From contig DAHXND010000133.1 of assembly GCA_027366675.1 (NCBI GenBank), forward strand, positions 1 to 34,330: a DNA stretch of 34,330 bases, read 5' to 3'. Below the pieces are notes generated by a model, which was given only the letters and a program-made list of their open reading frames with translations, did no database searches and was not told where the DNA came from. Shown here piece by piece: positions 26,343-34,330 of the stretch. The DNA is from Acidimicrobiales bacterium. GTDB lineage: Bacteria > Actinomycetota > Acidimicrobiia > Acidimicrobiales > JAMCQF01. Position 1 is the first letter of the stretch. The number at the start of each line of letters is the position of its first letter. Both the position numbers and the translations under genes were made by a program.

Positions 26343-27179
26343 GTGAGCCCGATCGACTTCGTTGTGCTGCTCTTCCTGATCTCCGTCGTGGCTGGGGTGA
26401 TCGGCTCGCTGGTGGGACTGGGCGGAGGCGTCGTGGTAGTGCCAGTCCTCGCACTGCTGTTCCATATCGACATCCGCCTTGCCATAGGGGCGTCGATCGT
26501 GTCGGTGATAGCCACCTCGAGCGGCGCTGCCGCAGCCTATGTCCGGGAGAGGATGACGAACCTCCGCGCTGGGATGTTCCTGGAGATCGCCACGACCACG
26601 GGAGCAGTGTCGGGCGCGTACCTTACTACCGTCATCCCGGCGCGTTTCCTCTTCATCCTGTTCGGCGTGGTGCTCGGGTACTCGGGAATCGCCATGTATC
26701 GCAAGCGTCATTCTGCAGCCATTCTCGAGGTATCCCACGACCGGATCGCGAACTACCTGGATCTGCACGGCTCTTACTATGACGAGGCGGAGGGCCAGGA
26801 GATCCCCTATAAGGTCACGGGTACGAAGCCCGGGCTGGCGATGATGTACGTGGCCGGCATGGTAAGTGCGCTGCTCGGTATCGGATCAGGGGCCCTGAAG
26901 GTTCCGGCTATGGACCTGGCCATGCACCTTCCCATGAAGGTGTCCACTGCCACGAGCAACTTCATGATCGGAGTCACTGCAGCAGCGAGCGCGGGCGTCT
27001 ATTTCGCTCGTGGGCAGATAGATCCTATCATAGCTGCACCTGTTGCCGCCGGCGTGCTCGGCGGGGCTACCCTGGGCGCCCGTGTGCTCGGCCGGATAGA
27101 GAACAAGGTGGTAAGGCTGATCTTCGTCGCTGTTCTAATGGTCGTGGCCATTGAGATGTTCCAGAGAGGAGTGTTCTAG
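26343..27179 (+). CDS. TauE/SafE family (sulfite exporter-like) membrane protein
   Basis: VVAGVIGSLVGLGGGVVVVPVLALLFHIDIRLAIGASIVSVIATSSGAAAAY; second half GMVSALLGIGSGALKVPAMDLAMHLPMKVSTATSNFMIGVTA. Confidence 0.92.
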   Translation: MSPIDFVVLLFLISVVAGVIGSLVGLGGGVVVVPVLALLFHIDIRLAIGASIVSVIATSSGAAAAYVRERMTNLRAGMFLEIATTTGAVSGAYLTTVIPARFLFILFGVVLGYSGIAMYRKRHSAAILEVSHDRIANYLDLHGSYYDEAEGQEIPYKVTGTKPGLAMMYVAGMVSALLGIGSGALKVPAMDLAMHLPMKVSTATSNFMIGVTAAASAGVYFARGQIDPIIAAPVAAGVLGGATLGARVLGRIENKVVRLIFVAVLMVVAIEMFQRGVF

Positions 27180-27181
27180 AG

Positions 27182-27757
27182 ATGGCTCATCCACCAGACA
27201 TTCCGGATTCCGGCGCAGCAGGGGGAGCAGCAGGGGGAGCGGCTACGGGCGGCGGCAGCCCGGGCAGTGGCAGCCCGGGCAGTGGCGCTACGGGCGGCGG
27301 GCCGGGGGGCGCGGTTACAGCCAGGCCCGAGGTCACCACCAGCGGGCATCATCCCCGTGTCATCGACGAGGCGAAGATCCGGGCCATGGAGATGACCATC
27401 AGCTGGGTGCTGCGTATAGGGGTCGTGACCTCTGTCCTCATACTGGCCGCCGGACTCGGCCTCATGTTCTCGCGCCATCCCCAGTACATGGCGCTATCGG
27501 GAAGCTTCTCGTATCACTCGCTCACGAAGGTGACTTCGCGCTTTCCTCACAGCATCGGGGGGATGTCACATGCCCTGGCGAAGGGAGAGGGCCGTGGCGT
27601 GATCGTGCTCGGGCTGCTCGTCCTCCTGGCTACTCCAGTGCTTCGCGTGGCCGTGGGCGTGATCAACTTCGCTTACGAGAAGGATCCTCCGATGACCATC
27701 GTGACCCTGTACGTGCTCCTCGTTCTCGTAGGCTCCTTCTTCATAGGCAATGCCTGA
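27182..27757 (+). CDS. DUF1634-like membrane protein
   Basis: MTISWVLRIGVVTSVLILAAGLGLMFSRHPQY; follows TauE as commonly seen; low-complexity repeated N-terminus. Confidence 0.8.
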   Translation: MAHPPDIPDSGAAGGAAGGAATGGGSPGSGSPGSGATGGGPGGAVTARPEVTTSGHHPRVIDEAKIRAMEMTISWVLRIGVVTSVLILAAGLGLMFSRHPQYMALSGSFSYHSLTKVTSRFPHSIGGMSHALAKGEGRGVIVLGLLVLLATPVLRVAVGVINFAYEKDPPMTIVTLYVLLVLVGSFFIGNA

Positions 27758-28547
27758 CCGGGCTACTACTACAGGGCAGGGGCGGAGCACGGGCCAGGCG
27801 GAGCTTGCGCCGCTCGACCGGCGAAGCGCGATCCCGCTCTGGGTGCAGTTGCTGGAGCAGCTTCGGGGGCGCCTGGCGCACGGTGAGTTCGAGTCGAGGT
27901 TCCCGACCGAGGAGGAGCTGACCCGGGACTACCAGGTGAGCAGGTACACAGTCAGAGAGGCAGTCCGGCGCCTCCAGGCGGATGGGCTCCTGGTGCGCGA
28001 GCGGGGACGTGGCACCGCAGTGGTCCATCCAGAGCTCGAGCAGCCGCTCCATACCCTTTACAGCCTCTCGCGCTCGGTGAGAGCGCAGGGGCTCACCGAG
28101 CACAGCAAGGTGCTCAGCCGGAGGATCACCACGGGAAAGGCAGCGGCCGCCGCTCTCCAGCTTCCACCATCCTCGCCACTTCTCTTCGTGGAGAGGCTGC
28201 GCTTCGCCGGTGACAGCCCGCTCTCCCTGGAGCGCTCCTGGCTCCCCGGGAACCTGGCCTCATCCCTGGAGACAGCGAACCTCGACTCTGGCTCGCTCTA
28301 CGATGCGCTTATGGAGCACTGCGAGTTACACGTGACCGGGGGATGGGAGAGAATCCGACCGGTGAACCCGAAGTCGAAGGAGCGCCATCTACTGGACCTG
28401 CCCGCCAGCGAGGTGGCATTACTCGTGGAGCGGCTAGCGGTCGCCGGGGAGGTTCCCGTGGAGTGGCGCCACAGCATCATCAGAGGGGACCGCTTCTGGT
28501 TCAGGGCAGAGTGGCCAGGTCCCCTGCGCGCTACGATTGCTCTCTGA
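27750..28547 (+). CDS. GntR family regulator with UTRA-type C-terminal domain
   Basis: AIPLWVQLLEQLRGRLAHGEFESRFPTEEELTRDYQVSRYTVREAVRRLQADGLLVRERGRGTAVV. Confidence 0.92.
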   Translation: MPDRATTTGQGRSTGQAELAPLDRRSAIPLWVQLLEQLRGRLAHGEFESRFPTEEELTRDYQVSRYTVREAVRRLQADGLLVRERGRGTAVVHPELEQPLHTLYSLSRSVRAQGLTEHSKVLSRRITTGKAAAAALQLPPSSPLLFVERLRFAGDSPLSLERSWLPGNLASSLETANLDSGSLYDALMEHCELHVTGGWERIRPVNPKSKERHLLDLPASEVALLVERLAVAGEVPVEWRHSIIRGDRFWFRAEWPGPLRATIAL

Positions 28548-28617
28548 CCACTGCTGCGCTCTGGCTGGTGTGACGGCGAGTCACTCAGGGGCCGGCGGCC
28601 AACCAGAAGACTCCCCT

Positions 28618-29742
28618 ATGGCGAGGAAGGTGCCCATGAGCACGAAGTCGCGTGATGGAAGATCAGGAACGAGAGGCGCTGCCTCGCCGGAGCTCGTAGC
28701 CGGTTCTTCTGGGGCTGGCTGGTCTGGGGCTGGCTCGCCTGGGCTCGGCTCAAGCGGGATTGACTCGCCCGGGGCTGGCTCAGGCGGGGCTGGCAGTGAC
28801 ACGACCGCCGTGTGCTTCGAAGGGCCTTCGGGCACCTCCGACGAGCGAGCTGTCCACCTGCTTCGGACGCTGCGCCCAGGACCGGTGCTCCCGATGGCTA
28901 GTGTTGCCGAGGTCTGCTACACGGTCGATCATACGCCAGGGCTCGTCGGAATCGTTCCGGTCGAGACGTCTGTGGACGGGCTGGTCACCACCATGTTCGA
29001 CCGCCTCATGTTCGGGACGGAGCGCGTCCTCGTGCGCGAGGAGGTGGTGCTGGTGGAGAGGATAGGTGGGTTCTGCTTGGGCGACCCATCTGAGATAGAT
29101 ACGGTGCTCTCACATCCAGATATTATCAAGCTATGTCGTGGATACATAGTGGATCATCAGTTGACCGTGGAGCATACAGTATCGACGGCTGCGGCGTGCG
29201 AGAGAGTGGTGAACCAGCGGAGCCTGAACTGGATGGCGCTCGCCCCCCTGCGGGTAGGGGAGGCGGCTGGTCTCGTGAAGCTGGACGAGAGTGTCAGTGA
29301 CGTCCCAGACATCAGGACGCGCTACTTCGCCATCGGGCAGGAGGTAGCTGCCGCTACCGGAGCCGACCGTAGCTGCCTGCTGGTGATCCCGCCCGAGGAT
29401 CGAGCGGGCACGCTGTCGGTGATAGCCGAGTGCTTCGGGGAGCCAGGAGTGAACCTGCTCGGCATCATGTCCCGACCGCTCGGCAAAGGCGCGACTCACC
29501 ATGCCTTCTACCTGACCTGCGAAGGTCATGCGCTGGACGGCAGTCTCCAGGGGGCCTTCGAGCGATTGCTGAACGCGCACATGGTGGTGAAGCTGCTGGG
29601 CTCCTACCCAGCCTGGCCCGGGGAAGAGGTGACGGCGCCGTTCCAGGCAGGATCAAGTACCACGGCAGGTGCCGGGAAGGGTGAGGCTGCCAATGCCCTG
29701 AGGAACCCCCCGGTAGCGAGCGCCAGCACCGGTATCTCGTGA
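28618..29742 (+). CDS. pheA: Divergent prephenate dehydratase with ACT domain
   Basis: GIVPVETSVDGLVTTMFDRL, TRYFAIG (TRF-like), GTLSVIAECFGEPGVNLLGIMSRPLGKGATHHAFYLTCEGH; next to tyrA. ATG 28636 with GAGGAAGG SD is an alternative start. Confidence 0.83.
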   Translation: MARKVPMSTKSRDGRSGTRGAASPELVAGSSGAGWSGAGSPGLGSSGIDSPGAGSGGAGSDTTAVCFEGPSGTSDERAVHLLRTLRPGPVLPMASVAEVCYTVDHTPGLVGIVPVETSVDGLVTTMFDRLMFGTERVLVREEVVLVERIGGFCLGDPSEIDTVLSHPDIIKLCRGYIVDHQLTVEHTVSTAAACERVVNQRSLNWMALAPLRVGEAAGLVKLDESVSDVPDIRTRYFAIGQEVAAATGADRSCLLVIPPEDRAGTLSVIAECFGEPGVNLLGIMSRPLGKGATHHAFYLTCEGHALDGSLQGAFERLLNAHMVVKLLGSYPAWPGEEVTAPFQAGSSTTAGAGKGEAANALRNPPVASASTGIS

Positions 29743-30842
29743 GCCATTCCGATACAGCGCCGAACCCGTTGCGAAGTAGGGCTTTCGTTCCGAAGAGCGC
29801 CGGAATCGTAGGGCTTGGCTCTATAGGTGGGTCTCTGGCGCTACGGCTGGGCAGCACAGTGGTCAAGGCGGTGTTCGATACGGACGCGGGGACGGCCACG
29901 CTGGCCCGAGCGAAGGGGTTCGCCACGACAGGATCCGTCAAAGAGCTGGCATCCATGGTGGATCTGGTGGTAGTGGCCACCCCGATGTCCTTCGTTCGCG
30001 ACGTGTTCAGCGAGCTCTCGCAGGTGAGAAGGACTAAGCCGCTCCTCGTAACCGATGTGAGCTCGGTAAGGGTTCCTGTGAACGAGGCGGCAGCAGGCGC
30101 GGGTCTCTTGGAACCCCCTATCTCTTTCGTGGGTGGGCACCCGATGGCTGGCAGCGAGCATGCGGGGTTCAGGTCCGCCAGCGCAGGAATGCTGGAGGGC
30201 TGTGCGTGGGTCCTGGCCATCGACGACAGGACCGATCTCGACTCATGGCTGGCTGTGGCGGCCTTCTTGAGCCGATCGATCGGGGCGCGTGTCGTCCCAG
30301 TCGCTCCCTCGGAGCACGATCAGGTTATGGCATGGGTTAGCCATCTTCCCCACGTGCTGGCTGCGGCGCTCGCGGGAGGGCTCACCGGCTCTCCTTCGCC
30401 GGGGATGCTCACGAGCTTCGCTGTGCCAGGTGCCCCCGGGCTGCCGGCGAGCCTGGCCGCTGGGTCCTTCAGGGACGTGACCAGGGTGGCTGGCAGCCCT
30501 CCGGACCGTAGCAGCGAGATGGCGCGCTGGAACGCCGGATTCCTATCCGCTGCGGTTCATCTCCTGGAGCGCGAGCTGGACGCAGTACGAGCCTACCTGG
30601 CCAGCCCAGAGGATCTCGAGCTGGTGTCCTTCTTCGAGCAGGGGAGGAAGGGCAGGGATCAGCTCACCCGGCCCCGCGCAGCACTGGAGCGGGTGTCGAT
30701 CCCGATCACCAGCTCCCAGGAGACCTTGTGCCGGCTCCTCGATCTCGGGCGAGCAGGTGGCTGGGTCACGCAGGTGGTCCTCGGTGGGCGTCCCGCACGG
30801 ATCGAAGGAAGTCGCCCCAGGGACCGGCGCGAGCAGCGCTAG
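29739..30842 (+). CDS. tyrA: Prephenate dehydrogenase
   Basis: AGIVGLGSIGGSLALRL, TDVSSVR, FVGGHPMAGSEHAGF; GTGA overlap with pheA. Confidence 0.92.
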   Translation: MSHSDTAPNPLRSRAFVPKSAGIVGLGSIGGSLALRLGSTVVKAVFDTDAGTATLARAKGFATTGSVKELASMVDLVVVATPMSFVRDVFSELSQVRRTKPLLVTDVSSVRVPVNEAAAGAGLLEPPISFVGGHPMAGSEHAGFRSASAGMLEGCAWVLAIDDRTDLDSWLAVAAFLSRSIGARVVPVAPSEHDQVMAWVSHLPHVLAAALAGGLTGSPSPGMLTSFAVPGAPGLPASLAAGSFRDVTRVAGSPPDRSSEMARWNAGFLSAAVHLLERELDAVRAYLASPEDLELVSFFEQGRKGRDQLTRPRAALERVSIPITSSQETLCRLLDLGRAGGWVTQVVLGGRPARIEGSRPRDRREQR

Positions 30843-30957
30843 CGTCCCTTATTGCAAGCGTTGCAGCCACGTAGCAGCTTGGCTCGGGAGCGGCTCAGGC
30901 CCCCCGGGGGAGTGATCGGTTAGAGGTCAGGCGCCATGAGGCCGTAGGATTGCGCCC

Positions 30958-32886
30958 ATGCAGACATGGGGGCAGCTTACGGAGGTGACTGTAGGGCGTG
31001 CTGGTGTCCTGCCGGCGAGAAGGCGGGGAGGGCGCTTCGCGCATAGGAGCCTGTGCGGGTTGTGCGCCGCCCTGCTGCCGCCAGAGGAGGGCGGCCCGCA
31101 TCCAGAGGCGCTGGGCGCGGAGCTCGAGTGGTTCCTGTCCAAGCAGCCGGACCTTGTCGCGCTCGGGGCGCGCCTCGGGGCAGTGGGTATCGACGGGCTG
31201 TCGAGGGCACTGACGGGGTCATCGCTCCTACGCCTCTCGCCTGAGAGGCGATCCTCGGTGCTGGATCGCCTGGTATCGACATCGGTTGGCTCGCAGGCTC
31301 TCACGGGTCTGAAGGCACTCGTGCTTATCGTGTCGGGAGCAGCCGCGTTCGAGGAGGAAACACTGGAGCGGGGGCGCGAGGTTCCGCCTGCCCGCCTGGA
31401 TGCCGAGATCGACGTTGTAGCGTCGATGGCCTGGCCCACCAAGAGTCGTGCCGATGTGATCGTGGTGGGATCTGGTGCAGGCGGTGCGATGATAGCGAGG
31501 ACGCTGGCGCGTGCTGGGCGGTCAGTGGTCGTGGTGGAAGAAGGGCGGCGCCATGGCGTTGATGAGTTCAGGAATGGGAGGCCGATAGAGCGATTCGCAG
31601 ATCTCTACCGCGATGGCGGGTCGACGGCAGCGCTTGGGCAGCCTCCTGTAGCGCTACCTATCGGGCGCGCAGTAGGGGGCACCACTGTCGTGAACTCTGG
31701 GACGTGCTACCGCACGCCCGAGAAAGTCCTGAAGCGCTGGAGGGAAGAGATGGGCCTCACGATGGCTGATCCAGCGTCTTTCGGCACTTATCTGGACGAG
31801 GTGGAAGCTACTTTGCAGGTAGCACCTGCCCCGATGGATGTACTGGGCAAGAATGGCGAGATGACCTTACTGGGAGCGGAGAGACTCGGCTGGAGGTCCG
31901 GACCCCTGCGGCGTAACGCTCCCGGTTGCGCCGGGCGGTGCCAGTGCGCCATAGGGTGCCCACGAAACGCCAAGTTCGGCGTGCACCTGAACGCGTTGCC
32001 CCAGGCTTCGGCAGCGGGGGCGCGGGTAGTCTCAGAGGCACGTGTAGATCGGGTCCTGATAGAGGACGGCACGGCCGCTGGAGTCCAGGCAAGGCGTCCG
32101 GATGGGTCCACCTTCGTGATATCAGCGAGTACAGTCGTCATCGCCGCGGGCGCCACGGAGACCCCTACGTTGCTCAGGCGCAGTGGCATAGCCGGCCACC
32201 CTGCCATAGGGCGGAACCTGGCGCTGCATCCGGCAGTCGGTGTCGCCGGCCGTTTCGATGAAGAGATCACATCGTGGCGCGGGGTGTTGCAGAGCGCCGG
32301 CATCGAGGAGTTTCACGAATCTGAAGGGATACTCATAGAGGCGACGGCTACGCCACCCGGTATGGGCTCGATGGTGCTGCCAGGGCACGGGAAGGAGCTC
32401 CTCAGGGAGATCGAGAGGGCGGATCACCTGGTCACCGTAGGTGCCATGATAGGCGACGAGTCGAACGGTCGAGTCTATGGAGCGAAGCGAACGGTTATCC
32501 GATACGATCTCAGCCAAAGCGATGCAAGGAAGCTTCTGAAAGCGATAGAGGTGGTAGCGAGGGTGCTATTCTCTGCCGGCGCAACCGAGGTCATGACCGG
32601 CATCGGGAGCGTGCCAGTGCTTCGCAGTGCCTCTTCTATAGCGGAGGAGTTGGCTGTAGCGCGCCCGTCAGAGCTCCATCTGGCGGCTTTTCACCCTACT
32701 GGAACTGTCGCTGCAGGGGGCAACGCGAGCCGCCATCCGGTCACGCCGGAAGGGCGGCTGCGGACCACCCGCGGAGTGTGGGTAGCCGATGCCTCCCTCC
32801 TGCCGAGCTGCCCCGAGGTCAATCCGCAGCTGACGATCATGGCGATGGCCCTCGCTGTCGGGGACGCGATGGTGGCAGGGAGCTGA
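30958..32886 (+). CDS. GMC family FAD-dependent oxidoreductase
   Basis: ADVIVVGSGAGGAMIARTLARAGRSVVVVEEG, GRAVGGTTVVNSGTCYRTP, CAGRCQCAIGCPRNAK, C-terminal HPTGTVAAGG and VWVADASLLPSCPEVNPQLTIMAMA. Confidence 0.9.
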   Translation: MQTWGQLTEVTVGRAGVLPARRRGGRFAHRSLCGLCAALLPPEEGGPHPEALGAELEWFLSKQPDLVALGARLGAVGIDGLSRALTGSSLLRLSPERRSSVLDRLVSTSVGSQALTGLKALVLIVSGAAAFEEETLERGREVPPARLDAEIDVVASMAWPTKSRADVIVVGSGAGGAMIARTLARAGRSVVVVEEGRRHGVDEFRNGRPIERFADLYRDGGSTAALGQPPVALPIGRAVGGTTVVNSGTCYRTPEKVLKRWREEMGLTMADPASFGTYLDEVEATLQVAPAPMDVLGKNGEMTLLGAERLGWRSGPLRRNAPGCAGRCQCAIGCPRNAKFGVHLNALPQASAAGARVVSEARVDRVLIEDGTAAGVQARRPDGSTFVISASTVVIAAGATETPTLLRRSGIAGHPAIGRNLALHPAVGVAGRFDEEITSWRGVLQSAGIEEFHESEGILIEATATPPGMGSMVLPGHGKELLREIERADHLVTVGAMIGDESNGRVYGAKRTVIRYDLSQSDARKLLKAIEVVARVLFSAGATEVMTGIGSVPVLRSASSIAEELAVARPSELHLAAFHPTGTVAAGGNASRHPVTPEGRLRTTRGVWVADASLLPSCPEVNPQLTIMAMALAVGDAMVAGS

Positions 32887-33011
32887 GCTGGTGGTCAGGC
32901 TGGGCCTGGTGGTGACGCTGGCGGGGTGATCTGGCTAGGTACGGTGGTGACGCTGAGCTGGTGGTCAGGCTGGGCCTGGTGGTCAGGCTGGCGGGGTGAT
33001 CCGGCTAGGTA
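32882..33011. repeat. 60-bp direct repeat (period 70) bridging the GMC and GH1 stop codons, internally built of ~18-bp units
   Basis: gctgagctggtggtcaggctgggcctggtggt...ggcggggtgat(c)tggctaggta at 32882-32941 and 32952-33011. Confidence 0.94.
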
Positions 33012-34330
33012 GTGGCGCGCAGCTTACCGATCATCTCGCGGTAGGCCTGTGCGGCATCACCACCCAGGCTGTCGGTGTCCAGAACACGCGTGGCGCGCTC
33101 GCGGTCAACGCCGAATATGCCGAAACGGGGCTGGTAGCTCCCCCATTCGTAGTTGTCGGCGAGGGTCCAGTGGAAGTAGGCGGTGACGGGAATCCCGCCC
33201 TCGATGGCTCGTGCCATAGCTCCCAGGTTCTCCCGGATGTAGCGGCTACGATCCCAGCCGTCGAGTCGCGGGTACGCCCTACCGTTGCGAACGCGGGTGC
33301 CTAAACCGTTCTCGACGATCCATACAGGCAACCCGTCTCTGGCAGCGGCCCTGCAGTAGGTGATGAGCCCTTCCGGATTCACGACGTCGTCCCAGAGGTT
33401 CCGCGCGGGCAGCCAGTTCCTGCCACCAGCAGTCCTGTGTCCCGGCCATCTCACATGATGCGAAGCGACAGGGTCGTAGTAGTCAATACCTACCATGTCC
33501 ATGGCGCAGGGATGCTCGCCCTCATGAGCCGCTCGCCATGCGCGGCCTCCCTCACCGCCCAGGCCAGTCATGGACGCGCGGGCGACTATCTTTCTTAGGA
33601 CAGTCTCGAGGGCGTCAGGTGGTGGGAGCTCAGCGTACCATTCGGCGCGCTTCGCTTCTATCCAGTCAGGATAGGCATCCTTGTGAACGCCATATTTCGG
33701 GGCGACAAGCACGTCCATGAGAAGGCGGTCGAACTCGTAGATGGAAGCCGATGCGTTGTTAGTGGTGACCATCGCATCAGCCTGGAGCCTGTGTATGACC
33801 TCGTACGCCTTTATATGGGCGGCAAGCATGTGATCCATGACCACTGCCGCTTCACGAGATGCCATCCTGCGCCCGGGCGGGAACATGCCGAAGAGATAGC
33901 TCGCGCTGCCCAGGATGTTTATCTCGTTCAGTGTGATCCAGTGCCTGCAGAGATCCCCGAACCTGTTCACGGCGACCTCTGCCCATCCGGCGAAGCGCTC
34001 CACTGAGTCCGACGAGAGCCAGAAGTCCATGCCCAGCCATGCAGGATGGGTGAAGTGATGCAGCGTCACGAGCGGCATGAGGTGCCTCTTATGGCACGCC
34101 TGGAGTATCTTTCTATAGTGCTGGACGGCCTCCTCGTCGATGTCCCCGGAGCGCCGCTCGATCCTGGCCCACTCGACCGAGAGCCGGAAAGCGTCACATC
34201 CCATGGATGCCACCCTGTCCAGTTGCTCCTCGTAGGTGTTCCAGAAGTTCACCGCGACACCGGATGGCTCGACCTTTCCAGCGGCCTCCCATAGGGCCCA
34301 GTTGTTGGAGGGCTCACCGGGGCCGTTGAA
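33005..34330 (-). CDS. Glycoside hydrolase family 1 (beta-glucosidase-like), N-terminus outside window
   Basis: GCDAFRLSVEWARIE, LVTLHHFTHPAWL, HWITLNEINILG, VWIVENGLG, YFHWTLADNYEWGSYQPRFGIFGVD; frame open to 34330. Confidence 0.93.
   Translation of the reverse strand, partial: FNGPGEPSNNWALWEAAGKVEPSGVAVNFWNTYEEQLDRVASMGCDAFRLSVEWARIERRSGDIDEEAVQHYRKILQACHKRHLMPLVTLHHFTHPAWLGMDFWLSSDSVERFAGWAEVAVNRFGDLCRHWITLNEINILGSASYLFGMFPPGRRMASREAAVVMDHMLAAHIKAYEVIHRLQADAMVTTNNASASIYEFDRLLMDVLVAPKYGVHKDAYPDWIEAKRAEWYAELPPPDALETVLRKIVARASMTGLGGEGGRAWRAAHEGEHPCAMDMVGIDYYDPVASHHVRWPGHRTAGGRNWLPARNLWDDVVNPEGLITYCRAAARDGLPVWIVENGLGTRVRNGRAYPRLDGWDRSRYIRENLGAMARAIEGGIPVTAYFHWTLADNYEWGSYQPRFGIFGVDRERATRVLDTDSLGGDAAQAYREMIGKLRATT

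Noticed and set aside
1-34330. Mobile element, prophage or defence island
   Set aside because: No transposase, integrase, phage or nuclease-type defence proteins seen; the only candidate is the small RelE/Phd-type toxin-antitoxin pair, a known family.

Overview
This is a GC-rich, gene-dense chromosomal window that looks actinobacterial. The evidence is the ctaE-qcrC-qcrA-qcrB order, a DUF5318-like protein, HelD, and the rpsF-ssb-rpsR-rplI-dnaB cluster. An Acidimicrobiia-like source is only a guess. Most genes are housekeeping: aconitase (partial), bc1/cytochrome oxidase, HelD, hemE-hemH-hemY, lnt, the ribosomal/ssb/dnaB cluster, NUDIX, PAC2, a RelE/Phd-type toxin-antitoxin pair, GNAT, citrate synthase, TesB, GtrA, CobT, Fur, TauE-DUF1634-GntR-PheA-TyrA, a GMC oxidoreductase and a GH1 glycosidase (partial). 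I saw no rRNA, tRNA, CRISPR array, transposase, prophage or obvious defence island. Four unusual patterns stand out. (1) Short tandem duplications lie on gene boundaries: stop-codon regions of helD, gltA, PAC2, fur and GMC/GH1, the start region of rpsF, and upstream regions of tauE and DUF5318/NUDIX. In-frame 12/15/18/27/30-bp duplications also occur in linkers. (2) A TANNNT hexamer sits 6-8 nt before the start codon of about nine operon-head genes, which suggests widespread leaderless transcription. (3) S18 has a ~106-aa acidic C-terminal tail and its partner S6 has an N-terminal extension. (4) lnt and dnaB overlap tail to tail.
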